Part shown: positions 32,900-45,222 of the stretch, one piece after another
Layout of the letters: each line of letters starts with the position of its first letter
How positions within the stretch are numbered: position 1 is the first letter of the stretch
Source: Ceratodon purpureus
Lineage: Eukaryota > Streptophyta > Bryopsida > Pseudoditrichales > Ditrichaceae
Reading direction: 5' to 3'
Assembly: GCA_014871385.1 (NCBI GenBank)
Contig: CM026426.1
Location: forward strand, 75,926,934 to 75,990,933
DNA: 64,000 nucleotides
The notes under the pieces: model-generated
Told to the model about the DNA's origin: nothing
Database searches by the model: none
Seen by the model: only the letters and a program-made list of their open reading frames with translations
Translations under genes and position numbers: made by a program

Positions 32900-33643
32900 G
32901 GCGAATGGGGGACGATTCTAAAGTGCGAGCGGTGAGCGGTGAGCGGAGAGCAGAGAGATTACGGTATTTTATGGAGTAACAATTTTTTGCTTTTTAAAAA
33001 TTCTAAATGTAGTTCGGAATGTGACCTATGGCCGTGGACAATTTCAGTGAAATGACTGAAGGACGTAGATCTATGACCGTGGAAATCTTGGTGTTGGGAT
33101 CAGTGGATAGTACGGGCCAACACCCGTGGAATGCTGTCATAAGAACTGTTCGGTCGGTGCTTATTTTGCAAACAATGGTCCGAAGTACAAAATCTATCAC
33201 TCTTTTATGACAGTTGGGAATTTGTGTCTTTCTAAACATGCTAAAGTGACCTTTCATATGTCAAGAACCTTTCAACCGGTCACCTCCTCAAATGCCTTTG
33301 ACGATTCAAAACATCGAACTTCATTTATTGATCAGTTCTTGCCTAGACTCAAACGAGTGAATGACTGCTTGAATTTCAGTTGAATACATCGTGATCCTTT
33401 TGGAACACAATATTTGTCTTCCAGTAATTCCTCTATTACAAATTCCAGGCACAATCAAAAAATAACATTGTTGCACATAGTGATAGTTCTCGCCCATTCG
33501 TAAATATGCAAAACCAGGTCTCTAAGAATCAACTTCGTTCTCTGATTTTTTTACTGTTCTTAGATTTTCATTGCGTACATGCTTCGCGACCAAATACACA
33601 TAGTCCCCTTTAGATTCAAAACGCATCTCCTCATCCGGTTATA

Positions 33644-34315
33644 GTGAATTGTGCCGAAAAGAAAGCCGCCAATGGACTAGTGAGAATGATATACAGTTTC
33701 TCTAAAAATCTTAGTCCAAATTCGGTAACTCTTCTTGGTTCTCCGCTTCAACAACGTATGAATTTGGAAATGTTCAGAAACAATCTGTTCTACAGATTTA
33801 CGTACGAAACCAGGAGTTGGAATTGTGTGGAATCCTATATTGTTGAGCCTGTCTGCGTTTATGAAAATCCAAAAGTGCTGAGCAAGCGGAACAAGTTGGC
33901 AGGATACTCGGACGATGATTGTCCAATCTGTGATGAATGGCCGCATTCTGAGGAACCTCAATGTCGTTGGAGAATTCAGGCCGACGGAGTATACGTCTCT
34001 CAGTTCAGTCCTCCTCGAGGTTGTAAGCACTTTCTGAAGAAGGGCCAGTTTGGGGAAAATCCATACACCTGGGAATTGATTGATAGACTTGGCGACTACT
34101 TTGTTTCAATACTTAATGACCTCGACCACGAATTGATGCTGGTTTACGGGCCAGTAAATGGTGCTACAACAGTCAGAAATGAGTCAGAGGAGGCAGAAGA
34201 CGAAGAAGAGCCATCCACTATCACTTTATCATCTTCTGAAGACGAAGAAGACTGTGAAGAAGAGCGTTGTATCGTACGCTCTTTGAGTACATTGGAGGAT
34301 ATTTTGGATATGTGA
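33644..34315 (+). CDS. unknown acidic-tail protein carried by the Mutator-like element
   Basis: 223 codons from a GTG, or from an acceptor-like TATAG just before it; no ATG start near the 5' end. Visible: a Cys/His cluster (CPICDEWPH, then C and, 35 residues on, GCKHF), a WELIDRLGDYFVSILNDL helix, and a very acidic C-terminal tail (EEAEDEEEP, SSEDEEDCEEE). The frame ends inside a 38-bp tandem duplication that repeats the stop codon. I do not recognise the family. The intact length and lack of internal stops stand out in this decayed window. Candidate captured host gene fragment or element accessory gene. Confidence 0.5.
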   Translation: MNCAEKKAANGLVRMIYSFSKNLSPNSVTLLGSPLQQRMNLEMFRNNLFYRFTYETRSWNCVESYIVEPVCVYENPKVLSKRNKLAGYSDDDCPICDEWPHSEEPQCRWRIQADGVYVSQFSPPRGCKHFLKKGQFGENPYTWELIDRLGDYFVSILNDLDHELMLVYGPVNGATTVRNESEEAEDEEEPSTITLSSSEDEEDCEEERCIVRSLSTLEDILDM

Positions 34316-34360
34316 GTTAGAGGAGTACATTGGAGGATATTTTGGATATGTGAGTTAGAG
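34285..34360 (+). repeat. 38-bp tandem duplication over the ORF stop
   Basis: GAGTACATTGGAGGATAT starts at 34285 and again at 34323; two near-perfect copies, recent by appearance. Confidence 0.9.
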
Positions 34361-36258
34361 GCAATAGCGAGTAGATAGAGAACTTTTATGTACCTTTCTA
34401 CTTTATTAACATCTCCTTCCATTTTTTATGTTCATTTTAGTAGCTTCAAAGTGTCCAAATTTGAACGCGTCATGCGCTTCAGAATGTGATACACCTCTCA
34501 GCATTCGTCAAACAACTTCGTCAATGTTATGATAATGAGCTCTATGTTCGAAACCTTATGTCTCACCCAATAAGAGTAAGTGATGCAATTAGTGTGTAAA
34601 TCATTCTACTTGATTGAACTCAACACCGAGTATGCTCAGCCCTTATTAAATGTCTGACGCATTACGACATTAATATCCTATACCATTGCGTAGTGAATGA
34701 TAGCATGCATTAGAACAATTACATAACAAAGCAATTTTGAAATCCTGAAATGGACCGTGTAGGACCGAGCACAGTAGGATCCAAAAGTAGATGGACTAAT
34801 GACCAAGATTAGTGGGCTTTCTTTTTACTAATTCAGTCTATCTTATAATCTCATTTATCCCTTCCACTCCCAAGTTCATCCTCACTCCCATCCTCATTTT
34901 CATTCTTTTTCCTTTTCCCCGTTTCCTTTTCCTTTTTTCCATTTATCCCTTCCATTCATCATGTGAGCAAACATTATGCCCACAGTGGCCATCCACAGGA
35001 CTCTGCTCGGCCCCAACCACTCTTGAATTGCATTGTTAAAGTCCTCATTACAGCTCACACAATATCCACGCGTTTTGGCTAGGGGAGTCTGCTCGGCCTC
35101 AACCTGTGGTGAATATCATACTTAATCTCGTCATGCGAGCTCACATGAGGGAATCAATATGTACAAGTGCTTTACAACTTTGTTCGAAACAGGTCAGCCC
35201 TGGGGTTGGCATCCCTTAAACCGCTTTTCTTTTTAGAATTGTTTCTCCATTATAATGCATTACTCTTATTGGAACTCTCAGGGTTTTAGTTTCATATTAG
35301 GATTCTGTAATGTACCCCACTCTTTACGTTACAATTTTTTAATCTAACTTTGTAGTCATATTTATCCCTTTGAAATTTACAGATTGCTGGGTCCCAGTCC
35401 TTATCTTATTCAGCACAAAATCCAGGCCTCCCTCCCTCTATAGAACTTATACAACCTTGCTCCGGAATTTTACTCTATGCTTCTCTTTTCTTTTTTTCAT
35501 GCTTATTCTTTTCTTAAGTTCTTTTTCCCCTTTTTTGTAAATGTTATAAAACTTATTCCATTTCTTTCTTAAATTGTTTTTCTCTTCATGCTTATTTAAT
35601 TTTTATTTTAATTCCCTTTCTTTTTTATATTAAATGGTCTACGACTTATTTGTTTTTTTTTTTGGGGAGAGGAAACCCACAAAGCCATCTCCTACATTTG
35701 AATCACAAAATCTCCATTCTCACAGGTCTGCTCTATAATTTAAGTTTGTTCTTTTTAGGGTAGATTTAAGATGAAGTTGCTTAATTATATCCATGCAGTC
35801 CTGACATCAAGTAATCTTATTCGCAATCACACTAATTATTTTTATTTTTTACCCATGCAGTCACACTAATTAATGCAATCACATTAATTTCTGCTTCAAG
35901 TAGTCAGCACTTACCCGGCTGTCGAGACCGCAGCACTTCAAACTGTCGAGACCAAATTATTAACCACATTATTAACTCGCAAACCACATTATTAACTCGC
36001 AAAGCAAAGCACATTATCCCATAAGCATTGGCCTAACCGGATTTTACTTCGATATAACCAAACCTGCAACATTATAATTTCGTCACTTGGGCAGTGGCTT
36101 CGGTGTGTTATACTTCTCGAGAGAAAGCAATGGAAGTCGTACCTCGCAAAGAATAATCGCCGGGGCCATTCCCAAACTGACATAAACAAATTCAAATCGG
36201 ATAAAAAAAAAATCTGATAGAAGAAAAATCTGCAGTTGCTGAGCAGTCTTTTTATCTC
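34361..36258. other. AT-rich interior of the Mutator-like element
   Basis: T-rich, with no gene supported (the 75-codon frame at 34812 is low-complexity Phe/Pro/Leu). Confidence 0.35.
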
Positions 36259-36342
36259 TCTTTCTACCTAGACCTTAAATAATAATAATAGACTCAGCGT
36301 CTTTCTACCTAGACCTTATAATAATAATAGACTCAGCGACTA
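36259..36342 (+). repeat. 41-bp tandem repeat, two copies
   Basis: TCTTTCTACCTAGACCTTA at 36259 and 36300, each followed by AATAATAGACTCAGCG. A more diverged third copy may lie near 36412. Confidence 0.8.
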
Positions 36343-36538
36343 AATTAAAATCCATTCTATTAATGGAAACAATTCCAAATAGTCTAATAGTGATCAACAA
36401 TTTATCCTTTATCTCTCTTACTTGGCTATACTTTATATTGATAATAGACTTAGATACTAAGTAAAGGATAAGACTGTATTCATAAAAAATTCCTAAATGA
36501 TCTCATAGTCTTCATTACCTAAATCTGTATCCATGCAT

Positions 36539-36583
36539 GCACGGGAATAGGCACGCACGGGAATAGGCACGCACGGTGATAGG
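36539..36583 (+). repeat. 16-bp tandem repeat, nearly three copies
   Basis: GCACGGGAATAGGCAC repeated in tandem, the third copy being GCACGGTGATAGG. Confidence 0.85.
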
Positions 36584-36920
36584 TGTTTTTAAGGTCATAC
36601 TTTTTGAAAATAAAAATTAAAATAAAACCAACATGCTGCAGTTGTAGAGTGTGAGAAACTTCACCAAAAACATCAAAATATCCGCAAAGTTACTGCTCAC
36701 CGCTCTCCGCTCACCGCTCAACGCTCGCAGAATAGCATTTCCCGGCGAATGGGGTCCCGCAACGTCCAGCCGGTTCAACATCAGGTCAAGATCAACTAAT
36801 TAAATTGACAGTTCTTACCAGCAGTGTTCATGCTGTTGAATATCATAGCGAAGTCCATCCGTGGCATTGTCATCAATGCACATATAAGCGATGACATCTA
36901 CAGCGGACGACATAACATAC

Positions 36921-39330
36921 CTGCCCGGATCGGGGGCTCATGCTCTCGTTTGGCATCCCCTCTGTCAATCGGCGTGGGCAACGTTTCTGCCTCGCAAGTT
37001 TTTGTTTCACGATCCTTGCAGCCTCCAATAAAGCATCTTTATCGACCGCAATATCTAATAGTAGCCCACTGTTGACGTCAGCCAAAGATGTCTCCGGCCT
37101 CCTTTTAGTGCCCCTCCCTACTTCGTCGTTTGGAGGTTGCCCTCGTCTTTTTGTAGCCGGTGGAGCATCTTCTGAAAAGACAAATACTCGTACGTGCAGT
37201 CAGTCATGCGGTTGCCATTTTATGCTAATCATTAATTAACCGTTACATCATTGGGGTTCGGAAATGCACTTACCGACTACAGATTTTCCCTTGTCAGCGA
37301 TGGTCGGGGCCGTAAAAAAAGCGATGTCGTCCGAGTCTGGGTCGTCCACCGCCGTTGCTGGCACTTGATTCGCTTCTTCTACGGAGTCTGGGACTGAGTA
37401 GAATACCTCGTCTGTGGCAGCTGCCATCTCCAAGGCTGGCTTAATAACTGGGGTTTCCAGAGAATCCGAAGGTGACGATGCCATGTCCACACGACGGCGC
37501 CCATACCGTCCAGGCAGAGAAAGGTTCTTCACGGTGTCCGTGATAAGTTCGACTTGTTTTTTAAACGCGTCCCCGATCTCGATCTTCTTAGAAACTACGG
37601 TTTTCGTAATCTCTGATTTCCGCTCCAGTGCTGCCGGCTTCGTCTTCCTTCGATGTAGATCTACAACCACGTCTCTGAGTTCGCTTTGGAGGGACTCCAG
37701 AAGGCTCGTCAGTGAGTCTGGTGTCCTATCTTGTAGTAGTGTCTCTAACACAACTGCTGGAGACCGAGGACTCGGAGGACCCATGGATGACTCCGGAAAA
37801 TTGTCGTTCCCGGAAATGACGTAGCTCATGGCTCGCTCGGGGCTGCGCGGCTTTGGTATCGCCTCCTCGATGCACACGTTCATACGGCCAACTTGGTGAC
37901 GGTGCATTGTACGATCTCCTTGTTGTGCCATGGTGAGCAAACATCTCAGCCACTCCTTAATCTCACGATAATCAGTCCAGAAAAACGGGATTTTTATTCG
38001 AGACAAACCCTATTAAACACTGTAAATAGGCACCCTTGTGTTGCATGCTACCTTTACCATTATCCAAACAGCATGTTCCTATTCTCTGTAGCTGAACTGA
38101 TCATCGTTCTTCTTCTAGACATGCAAACAATAACACGACATCTACGCATTGTGCACAAGGCACTTACCTCTTCGTCTAGCCTGTTATCAGGACGCTGTGG
38201 CATTTGGGGAGCACCATCGGCTGGCCTCCTTGCATTGCGTTGGAGACGCAGGTTGCATATCCTCTGACTCTCGCCGTCCGCAGCCTCCGCAGTCCATTGC
38301 GCTACGAGAGCTGGGAATCGCTTTGCTGGACACTGTGGATGACGTCTTCCATGCTTCCTCCAGTAGCAACGCCATTGATAGCGCGTCCATGAGAGTGCTT
38401 CTTGCAGGTATTCCCCTACATATCCATCCCGGAGAGGTGGGTCGAATGTAAATTGGTTGCTTAAGTCATGCTCAATAAGCTCGAAAGATATGTCTGGGTG
38501 ATGGCTAAACTCCTTTACACTCACGTCGAGTACCTTGCCAGCTATGTCCCGTATGGCCCTATTCAAAACGGTTTTCAACGCAGTGACATTACCTTCCCTG
38601 CCAGTCAGAATGAGCGTCCTCTCTCCCAGTCCATGGTTGCGCTGCCTTCTAAGATATTCGGACCTCTGACGTCGCATGAAGTTGCGCCTCTCATTCGGAG
38701 ATGTTGATAGCCCTGGGCTTTGGAACGGAACTGCCGACGCTGCAAACAACCCAGCCCTTACTGGAGAGGCTACTCGTCTCGGACTGTCATTCACGTTTAG
38801 CGACTGCAAAGGTGTTGCCGCGTCTGATGTTGCTGCTGCGCTCCTGATTGGAACTCTTCGACTCCCACCACCGACTTCGACTGCGGACATGCATGGGCTA
38901 TCAGATGGCGCTACTCGACTGTTCGTCGGTGTTTCGGTGTTCACAGGTGCTGCGCGATCGGATTCACCGCCAGCCTCGGTTACATAGTGGCGTGGTAAAG
39001 TTTGATCTGCTCCAGCTGCATGGATGCCGATAGAGTCCACACAAGGCGTGCCGCCATTAGCAGACGTACTCCCGATCTCATTGACGATGACGCACAAGGG
39101 GGGACTGTTTGATTGCTACGAGCCACGCTGTAAAACTCGAACATTTGCTGCAGAACAGGGTGCGAAAGAAGCTCCGACGGCAACTGCGGGACCGATGACG
39201 AGGCCGATGCATTCGCGTGAAGCTGGGGAATGGGATCAGGCATTGCAGCGCTAGTATTTACTGTGGCTGTCATGGATGCGTCCTGAGTGAGAATGTGGGC
39301 GTCCATGATTACCGTTACCTGCATCGACAT
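36921..39330 (-). pseudogene. multi-exon gene A, transposon-type, frameshifted
   Basis: Three exons. Exon a (39330-38168, donor GTAAGT) has a Ser/Ala/Pro-rich N-terminus, then RRNFMRRQRSEYLRRQR, GERTLILTGREG and a core FTFDPPLRDGYVGEYL followed by YWRKHG and a conserved W. A one-base slip in a C6 run near 39100 splits exon a into two frames. Exon b (about 38009-37274, donor GTAAGT) holds a helical Leu/Glu segment (LLESLQSELRDVV) and a Ser/Asp linker. Exon c (37171-36921, donor GTATGT) starts with a bipartite nuclear signal (TKRRGQ...GTKRRP) and ends in a Lys/Arg helix; the b-c junction keeps the frame. It continues to the exon at 32613-32899 beyond the Mutator-like element. Gene B shares the core motif and exon order. 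A plausible role is DNA-binding subunit of a transposase, as inference. Confidence 0.55.
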
Positions 39331-40629
39331 TCAAGTCACGAACAATGTCAGCAAAACCAGGTGCACCACTGTTAGGAGCTCCGCTCTACTACCAACAAGT
39401 ACGGCATTATGTTACACATACTCCGCGCGGATACTGAATGGCAGAGGAAAAGCAGTAAGCAGCCAAGTACCTTAACAACGTTCTAGAGGTGGCGCTCCTT
39501 GGAATGTCAACAGAGCCTGGAAGAACAAAGTTGTGGCAGACCTAGCCGAGGATATGAGCTCTCTCTCCTTTGGAAGACCGAGGTTTTCAACTGCATGGCC
39601 TCAGTACGTCAGTCTCAGCGACAGCCGTCCGTAGGACGTAGAGACTTCAGTCACGGCGAAAGGTATTTTTCTTCATGCGCTACTTGAGGTTTATCTGCGG
39701 TATCAGGTCTTGACTATAATACCGTGCATTAAAATCTATTGTCCCAATGGCAAATGAATGTCATCATACTCATCCTGCCTACTATGGCATATTAGGCATC
39801 CCACAGTTGTTGTGGAAGGTTAGCCTTGAGGGGATGATGTCGTGTCTTTTCTGTTGACATCACACCTGGCGCTACCATAATCGGGCAACTTGCTAGCTCC
39901 AACCAGTCCTCAGTATACCTAGCGGGTCCTTGTGCATAGACGCCACGTCTGTAACCTTATTGGCCATCCCCGGGTTGCGCCCCTCCGATCCACCCCTATC
40001 CCTGAGTCGATGCTTAGACCCAGACCCACACGCCCTGGTCACTGCGAAGCGCCCGTATGAGCGCACATACCCTCCCGTTACTTCAGGATGGTCGCATAGC
40101 CACAAGTGGTATCCTTCAATCTGTAAACCCGGACGAGTCCTCTTGACTTCGCGTCATCTTTCTATTCCTAGCCTGTACAGGTTGTGAGGAGTTAACTGGG
40201 TTGCGACATTTCTCCTTGTCTCGGAGCAGTATTGATGGAGCGCATTTTCCAGAAACGGGTCTTCTACATGCCAAGGTATCCGTAAGTTTCGCTTATTGTA
40301 ACGTCTTAATTTTCCTATCCTGTTATGTGTTTGTCTATGGAAGTCGCAGTGTTAATTTGTGTCTCCCAATTTCATGGCTTTATGTAGGGTTGCCTTTTTA
40401 GGTTACGCGATTTACACTTTGTGTTATTAGATTCAAGACATTCTCCATATCTTGAACACAACAGTAGAATCGGTCTGTTCAGAGCACCTCTGGAGCGTGT
40501 GGGCTGTGTAGTCCTCCGTTGCTTGGGTGAATTATTTTCTAGAGATCTGAGTCTTTACCCGCCTTAGCACACACGTTATTCACGTCTTTGATGTTCTCTC
40601 TGTTACAGTAGCACATAGTTACAGGCAAC
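39331..40629. other. spacer between gene A and the CACTA transposase gene
   Basis: No gene or clear repeat. The left end of the autonomous-type CACTA element should lie here, but no CACTA terminus with a partner was found. Confidence 0.35.
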
Positions 40630-40968
40630 ATGGCGAGACCGCGAGGTTCAGCAAGTCTCCCCATTTCACATGCTACCCGCGTTCGAGACCGAGACGCGAA
40701 ACTACTTAGACGGGAGATAGCACTATCAAGCAGTGGAACGGACAAGAGGATACTATGTCCTTGTCAAGTGTGCAACCGGGGATTGCGGACACTCTACTCA
40801 CCACCGACCGTCCGAAGACATGTCCGCTGGTATGGATACCATCCGTGGCAACGCGGTGCTACCCAGGTAAGCAATAGTGCCTCGGGGTTCTAGCAATTTA
40901 TCTTTGCTGCCTGTTTTATTGAGTAGTTAGTGGGTATTTGTTCATATAAAAGATAACTATTTTTCTAG

Positions 40969-41357
40969 CATTACGTGCAAAATGGGGACTAGAAAAGGCC
41001 GTGTAAGCCTGCCCTTTGTAGGTGAACCCCCTGCCCCCCGCTGGCAGCAGATGCCAGAATCGCTGCCCGCACGCACCTCGGTGGCGCGTCCTGAACAAAG
41101 GTCCTCGGAATATGCGAGCTGACATGATCGGGTTGGCTCAGAGTTTGGTCCAAAGTGGGTAGATGCTGTCGGCCCGCCACTGTAGCAACACCCTCCACAC
41201 GCCTCACGAGGAGGTCATTGGTTCGAGCCCCCGTGGCGGTTGCTGGCACCTCGGTGGCACAGCAAGTGCCATGTCAAAAAGTACGCGGGCAGCGGCCATT
41301 TTTTTCTCTCACGTGCCGCTTACACGGCCTTTTCTAGACCTGTTTTTGCACGTAATG
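40969..41357. mobile_element. fold-back element with B-box-like core, copy 1, 389 bp
   Basis: Ends CATTACGTGCAAAA and its inverse, then a shared inverted block CTAGAAAAGGCCGTGTAAGC; the inverted ends total about 40 bases. The interior holds GAGGTCATTGGTTCGAGCCCC, whose GGTTCGAGCCC differs at one base from the tRNA B-box consensus GGTTCGANTCC. A TGGCTCAGAG word 85-90 bases upstream is A-box-like but too far for a tRNA. It lies in the first intron of the CACTA transposase gene. No target duplication is identified. Confidence 0.88.
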
Positions 41358-44300
41358 GATCATTAATTTGCACTACTATCCCCTTCTGCGATGGAACTGT
41401 GTGCCTAAATATATTTTGTCGCTAAGAGTTGCAACTGTGTCGTCAGGGGGTGGAACCCGAAGAATCCAATGAGGAGTGGGAGTCTTATATTCGTAGGGAG
41501 CACGGGGAGATAGCCGCACGGCGGATAGATGCAGAACCAGAGGCTGAAGCCGCCAATGTGGATGTTATTGAGGTCCTTCAAGAGGCGTTTGGTACTGGAG
41601 ATCAGATACGCGACGAGGCAGCTGAGCAAGCAAATGCACAAGAAGAAGAGGCTTTAGCGGATGGCGAGGGAGGTGACGGAAATGACAATGGTCAACCGCA
41701 GGAAAATCCAGAGGAAGAAGACGTCTTAGATGGTGATCAGTCTGACTATGATGGGATAGACGTAGACGACATCCCGTAGGGAGATCCTGACGCCGTGGAT
41801 CAACGAACTGCCGTAGACATGGAGAGGTTACAGGAATTTGCCAGGGTTCCTTTATTCAATGGATCTACCCTTACTACCCTAAAGGCGGTTATACTGTTAT
41901 TGAACCTCTTCAGGTCGAACAATTCGACTAACGTACAAACAGACCAATCTTTTGCATTGCTACACAGGGTACTCCTACCGCAACCCAGCACACTGCCCGA
42001 CTCGGAATATGCGGCATCCCAGCTTCTTCGGAAGATGGGACTCGAGTTTCACATCATAGATGTATGTCCAAACAATTGTGTGTTGTTCCGTGGTGTCTTT
42101 AAGGAGCATCTTCTGTGTCCTAGTTGCGGTAGCATGAAGAGAAGGAGGCACGGTAGGTCATGGGTATCGCAGAAGGTACTACGACATTTCCCCCTCATAC
42201 CCAAGCTGAATCGGATGTGGAGGAGCATACTTCTTGCAGCGTCGATGACCTGGCTAGGTCGGGAGCGCAGGGACGATGGATTGGTTCAAAGTGTAGCAGA
42301 ATTGAAGGAGATGCGCGAGATTCAGCCGAGATGGCCTAAGTTTTGCGCTGACCCACGTCGGCTTTTTCTGTCATTGGCAACGGATGGGATGAACCCATTT
42401 TCCGAGAAAAGAAGTGTCTACTCAACATGGCCGGTCACCCTAAGGAATCACAACCTACCCCCGTGGTTGTCGATAAAGAGGTATTTTATTATGCTTTCGA
42501 TCTTGATTCCAAGCCCTCGCAGTCCAACTGGGGACGACTTCGACACATTGATCGAACCATTAGTTGAAGAGCTCGAGAAGTTGTGGTTCGAAGGGATTGT
42601 CTTGCGTGACACATCAGCTTTCCGTGGCCAAGAATATTTCCATCTCAAAGTGATGCTTATATTTTGTGTCCACGATTTCCCAGCCTACGGCATGGTGGCG
42701 GGATGTGTGACTAAGGGGTATCGAGGGTGACTTTTTGCGGCCCATTCACTGTCTCAAGGAGGTCCCGTTTTTAAAAAAAAAATGTTTATGAGGACGAGGC
42801 TCGACGTCATTTACGGGACGATCATCCCCTGCGCGTTTCAACACCGACGACTTCCAAGGGAGAGTGGAGCTTCAGGCCGCACCACCTCGAGTCACAAGAG
42901 ACGAGGTTGTTGCATTTGCTGATTTCAGGCAGCGGTGGTTAGATGCTGGTGGTGTCCCAGGTGCCCCGGCTGATCCTATGCGACTAACGGGCATCAAGCA
43001 GCGTTCCATTCTTTACCGCCTTCGGTACTGGGCCGTAAGAGCCGCCATCTTATACCATGATATCTTACTAGGAACCACTTTTTATATGGCTGTTCATTCA
43101 TTTTCTCGAACCTTGGATAGACATAGCTAGTTGATAATGCCGTTATTGGTACTTTCTGTTTATACCGCGCATATACTTATTTCTTGTTCTTACATTTGGT
43201 GCCTTTTACAGAGCCTTCGTATCCGCCACAGCATCGATGTGATGCATGTGGAGAAAAACATATCCGCGTCCATTCTCGGTTTTATTCTAGGTGACAAGGA
43301 CAACCTGGCTGTCAGAAAGGACATGGAGGATGCTGGGATTCGCCATGGCCTTCATTTGCGAGCACGGCCAGGTAGAAGCGACTACTTGAAGCCTCAAGCT
43401 CCGTACTCTCTTAGACCATCTGAGACAGCTACCTTTTTACGACGTGTTGGCTCCATAAAGGTGCCTTCTATGTACAGCTCCTCGATGCTGCGGCACTTGT
43501 CCAACAGGAAACTTCACGGGCTCAAAAGCCACGATCACCATATCATCCTCCAGGATATCCTACCGGCCTGCATCAAAGGTCTACTGCATCCGTGAGCATG
43601 TGACGCCGTTATTAGGCTGGGCCATTGTTTCAAGATGGTTTGCCAGAAAACTATTGACCCTACCCAGCTTAGTTCTCTGAAGGAGTACGTAGCGGAGACC
43701 ATGTGTCTTCTCGAAGTTTGGTTTCCACCATCCTTCTTCGACATAATGCCTCATCTCCTCCTTCACCTCGTGGAAGAGTTAGAGTGGCTTGGACCAGTGC
43801 ACTCAAGATGGTGCTATGCCGCCGAACGTTACCTGTTCGTCTTCAAAAATTACGTGAGGAACAGGGCTAAACCCGAGGCCTCGATAGCAACGGGTTATAT
43901 GTATGCCGAGGCATTAGGGTTAATGGAGGAGCATCTGTCCCTATACCTGGGCTATAAGCGAATCTGGGATCCAGAAGAGGATGAGAAGAATAACGGTGAG
44001 GTGCTCGAGGGAGCACCCACGTACAGACAATTAACCGATACTGAGTTGCGCACTTGACACAAGTTCGTCATCACGAAATCCGTGCATACAGAGGGTCTTC
44101 GAAGGTTATTTAACTCGGATCCATTATACTACGATAGCACGCTTTAAATCAGTCCCATAGTTTTCAATGTTTAATGATGATGGTGTACTGTATACTTGTC
44201 TTTCTCATGCATGTCTAATTATATGGATGACTTAATCGGTCATTCAGGGAGTACGACACCGCAAGGGACGCTCATAGATCCGTATCACGGAATAGAGCGT

Positions 44301-45222
44301 TTGCACCCTTCCCCCGTTGGCTTGACACACGAGTAGAAGAAATGCGCGCCGCCGGAGAAATGGTCAGCCCCGAGCTCAGGCATTTATCAAATCTCCCACA
44401 GTCAGTAGTTGCGGAACACAAAGGAGCAACTGCTTTCGGTAACCACTATAGGATAGAAGACCCGATGTTAGGTAACCCCTTCAAGACATTTGATTCTGGA
44501 ATGGCGTGCCTTGCGTTCACGGAATGTAGGGCGTCTGATGCTGATAAGAGACCGGTTGTTGCGAACTTGAAGTACGTGGGTATCATTCGGAAAATTATTC
44601 AGGTTGATTACTACGTCTTGAAAGTGATAGTTTTCAGAGGCTCGTGGATTAAGCCGAACTTGGCTGGTCATCCAACGATGCGGCAGGATGACCACGGCTT
44701 CTGGCTCATCAAGAGAGACGCATCACAGAATGCCTCCGCGGACCCTTACATAATGCCCGAGCATGCCTCGCAGGTACTTGTGTAGTGCCGTTTGTATATC
44801 AGTTCCTTTCATTTAATGCTTTGTCAAATCAGTTTCTATATGTCTAATAGTTTGCCGAGTTGAACTCAATCCAAGAGCACTGACTATGCACTATCGTATC
44901 AGGTTTTTTTTGCTCCAGACAGTGAGAATCGTGCTTGGAGCATTGTCATTCAAAAGGAGCCTAGGTCAAGACACACCGCCGAGGAGGTGGATGAGGCCGT
45001 GATCGGTGCATCCGGCTATGCATCTTCAGTGTTGTCGGGCGATCCGGTAAATCGCGGGGGCAGTGTGAATGGGGCCCAAGGTGCAGAAGAAGGTGTGAAC
45101 GTCCGAGGGCAAGAGGTGCATATGGTCGACGCTCTGATGGAAGACAGCCAAGCACCCGACGGCATACACGAAATGGAACATGTCGACGAGTATGAAGACA
45201 AAGAAGACAAGGAACATCCTCC

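Larger units (their letters stand above)
32900..36752. mobile_element. Mutator-like element, 3,835 bp, with 9-bp target duplication
   Basis: The element spans 32909-36743. Direct GGCGAATGG is present at 32900-32908 and 36744-36752. Inverted ends begin GGGA and carry ATTCT, then GCGAGCG(G/T)TGAGCGG and TGAGCGGAGAGC at both ends, over roughly 45-55 bases with small indels. A 9-bp duplication with G-starting inverted ends is the Mutator-like signature. No MURA-type transposase was recognised, but an unrelated ORF at 33644-34315 is present, so it may be a gene-carrying (Pack-type) non-autonomous element. It separates the exons of gene A. Confidence 0.87.

Noticed and set aside
39331-40629. Left CACTA terminus of the autonomous-type element
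   Set aside because: No CACTA word here has an inverted partner with a 3-bp duplication beyond 45.6 kb.
41130-41240. Functional tRNA gene in the fold-back element
   Set aside because: The B-box word is good but the A-box-like word is 85-90 bases away and arms do not pair as a tRNA.
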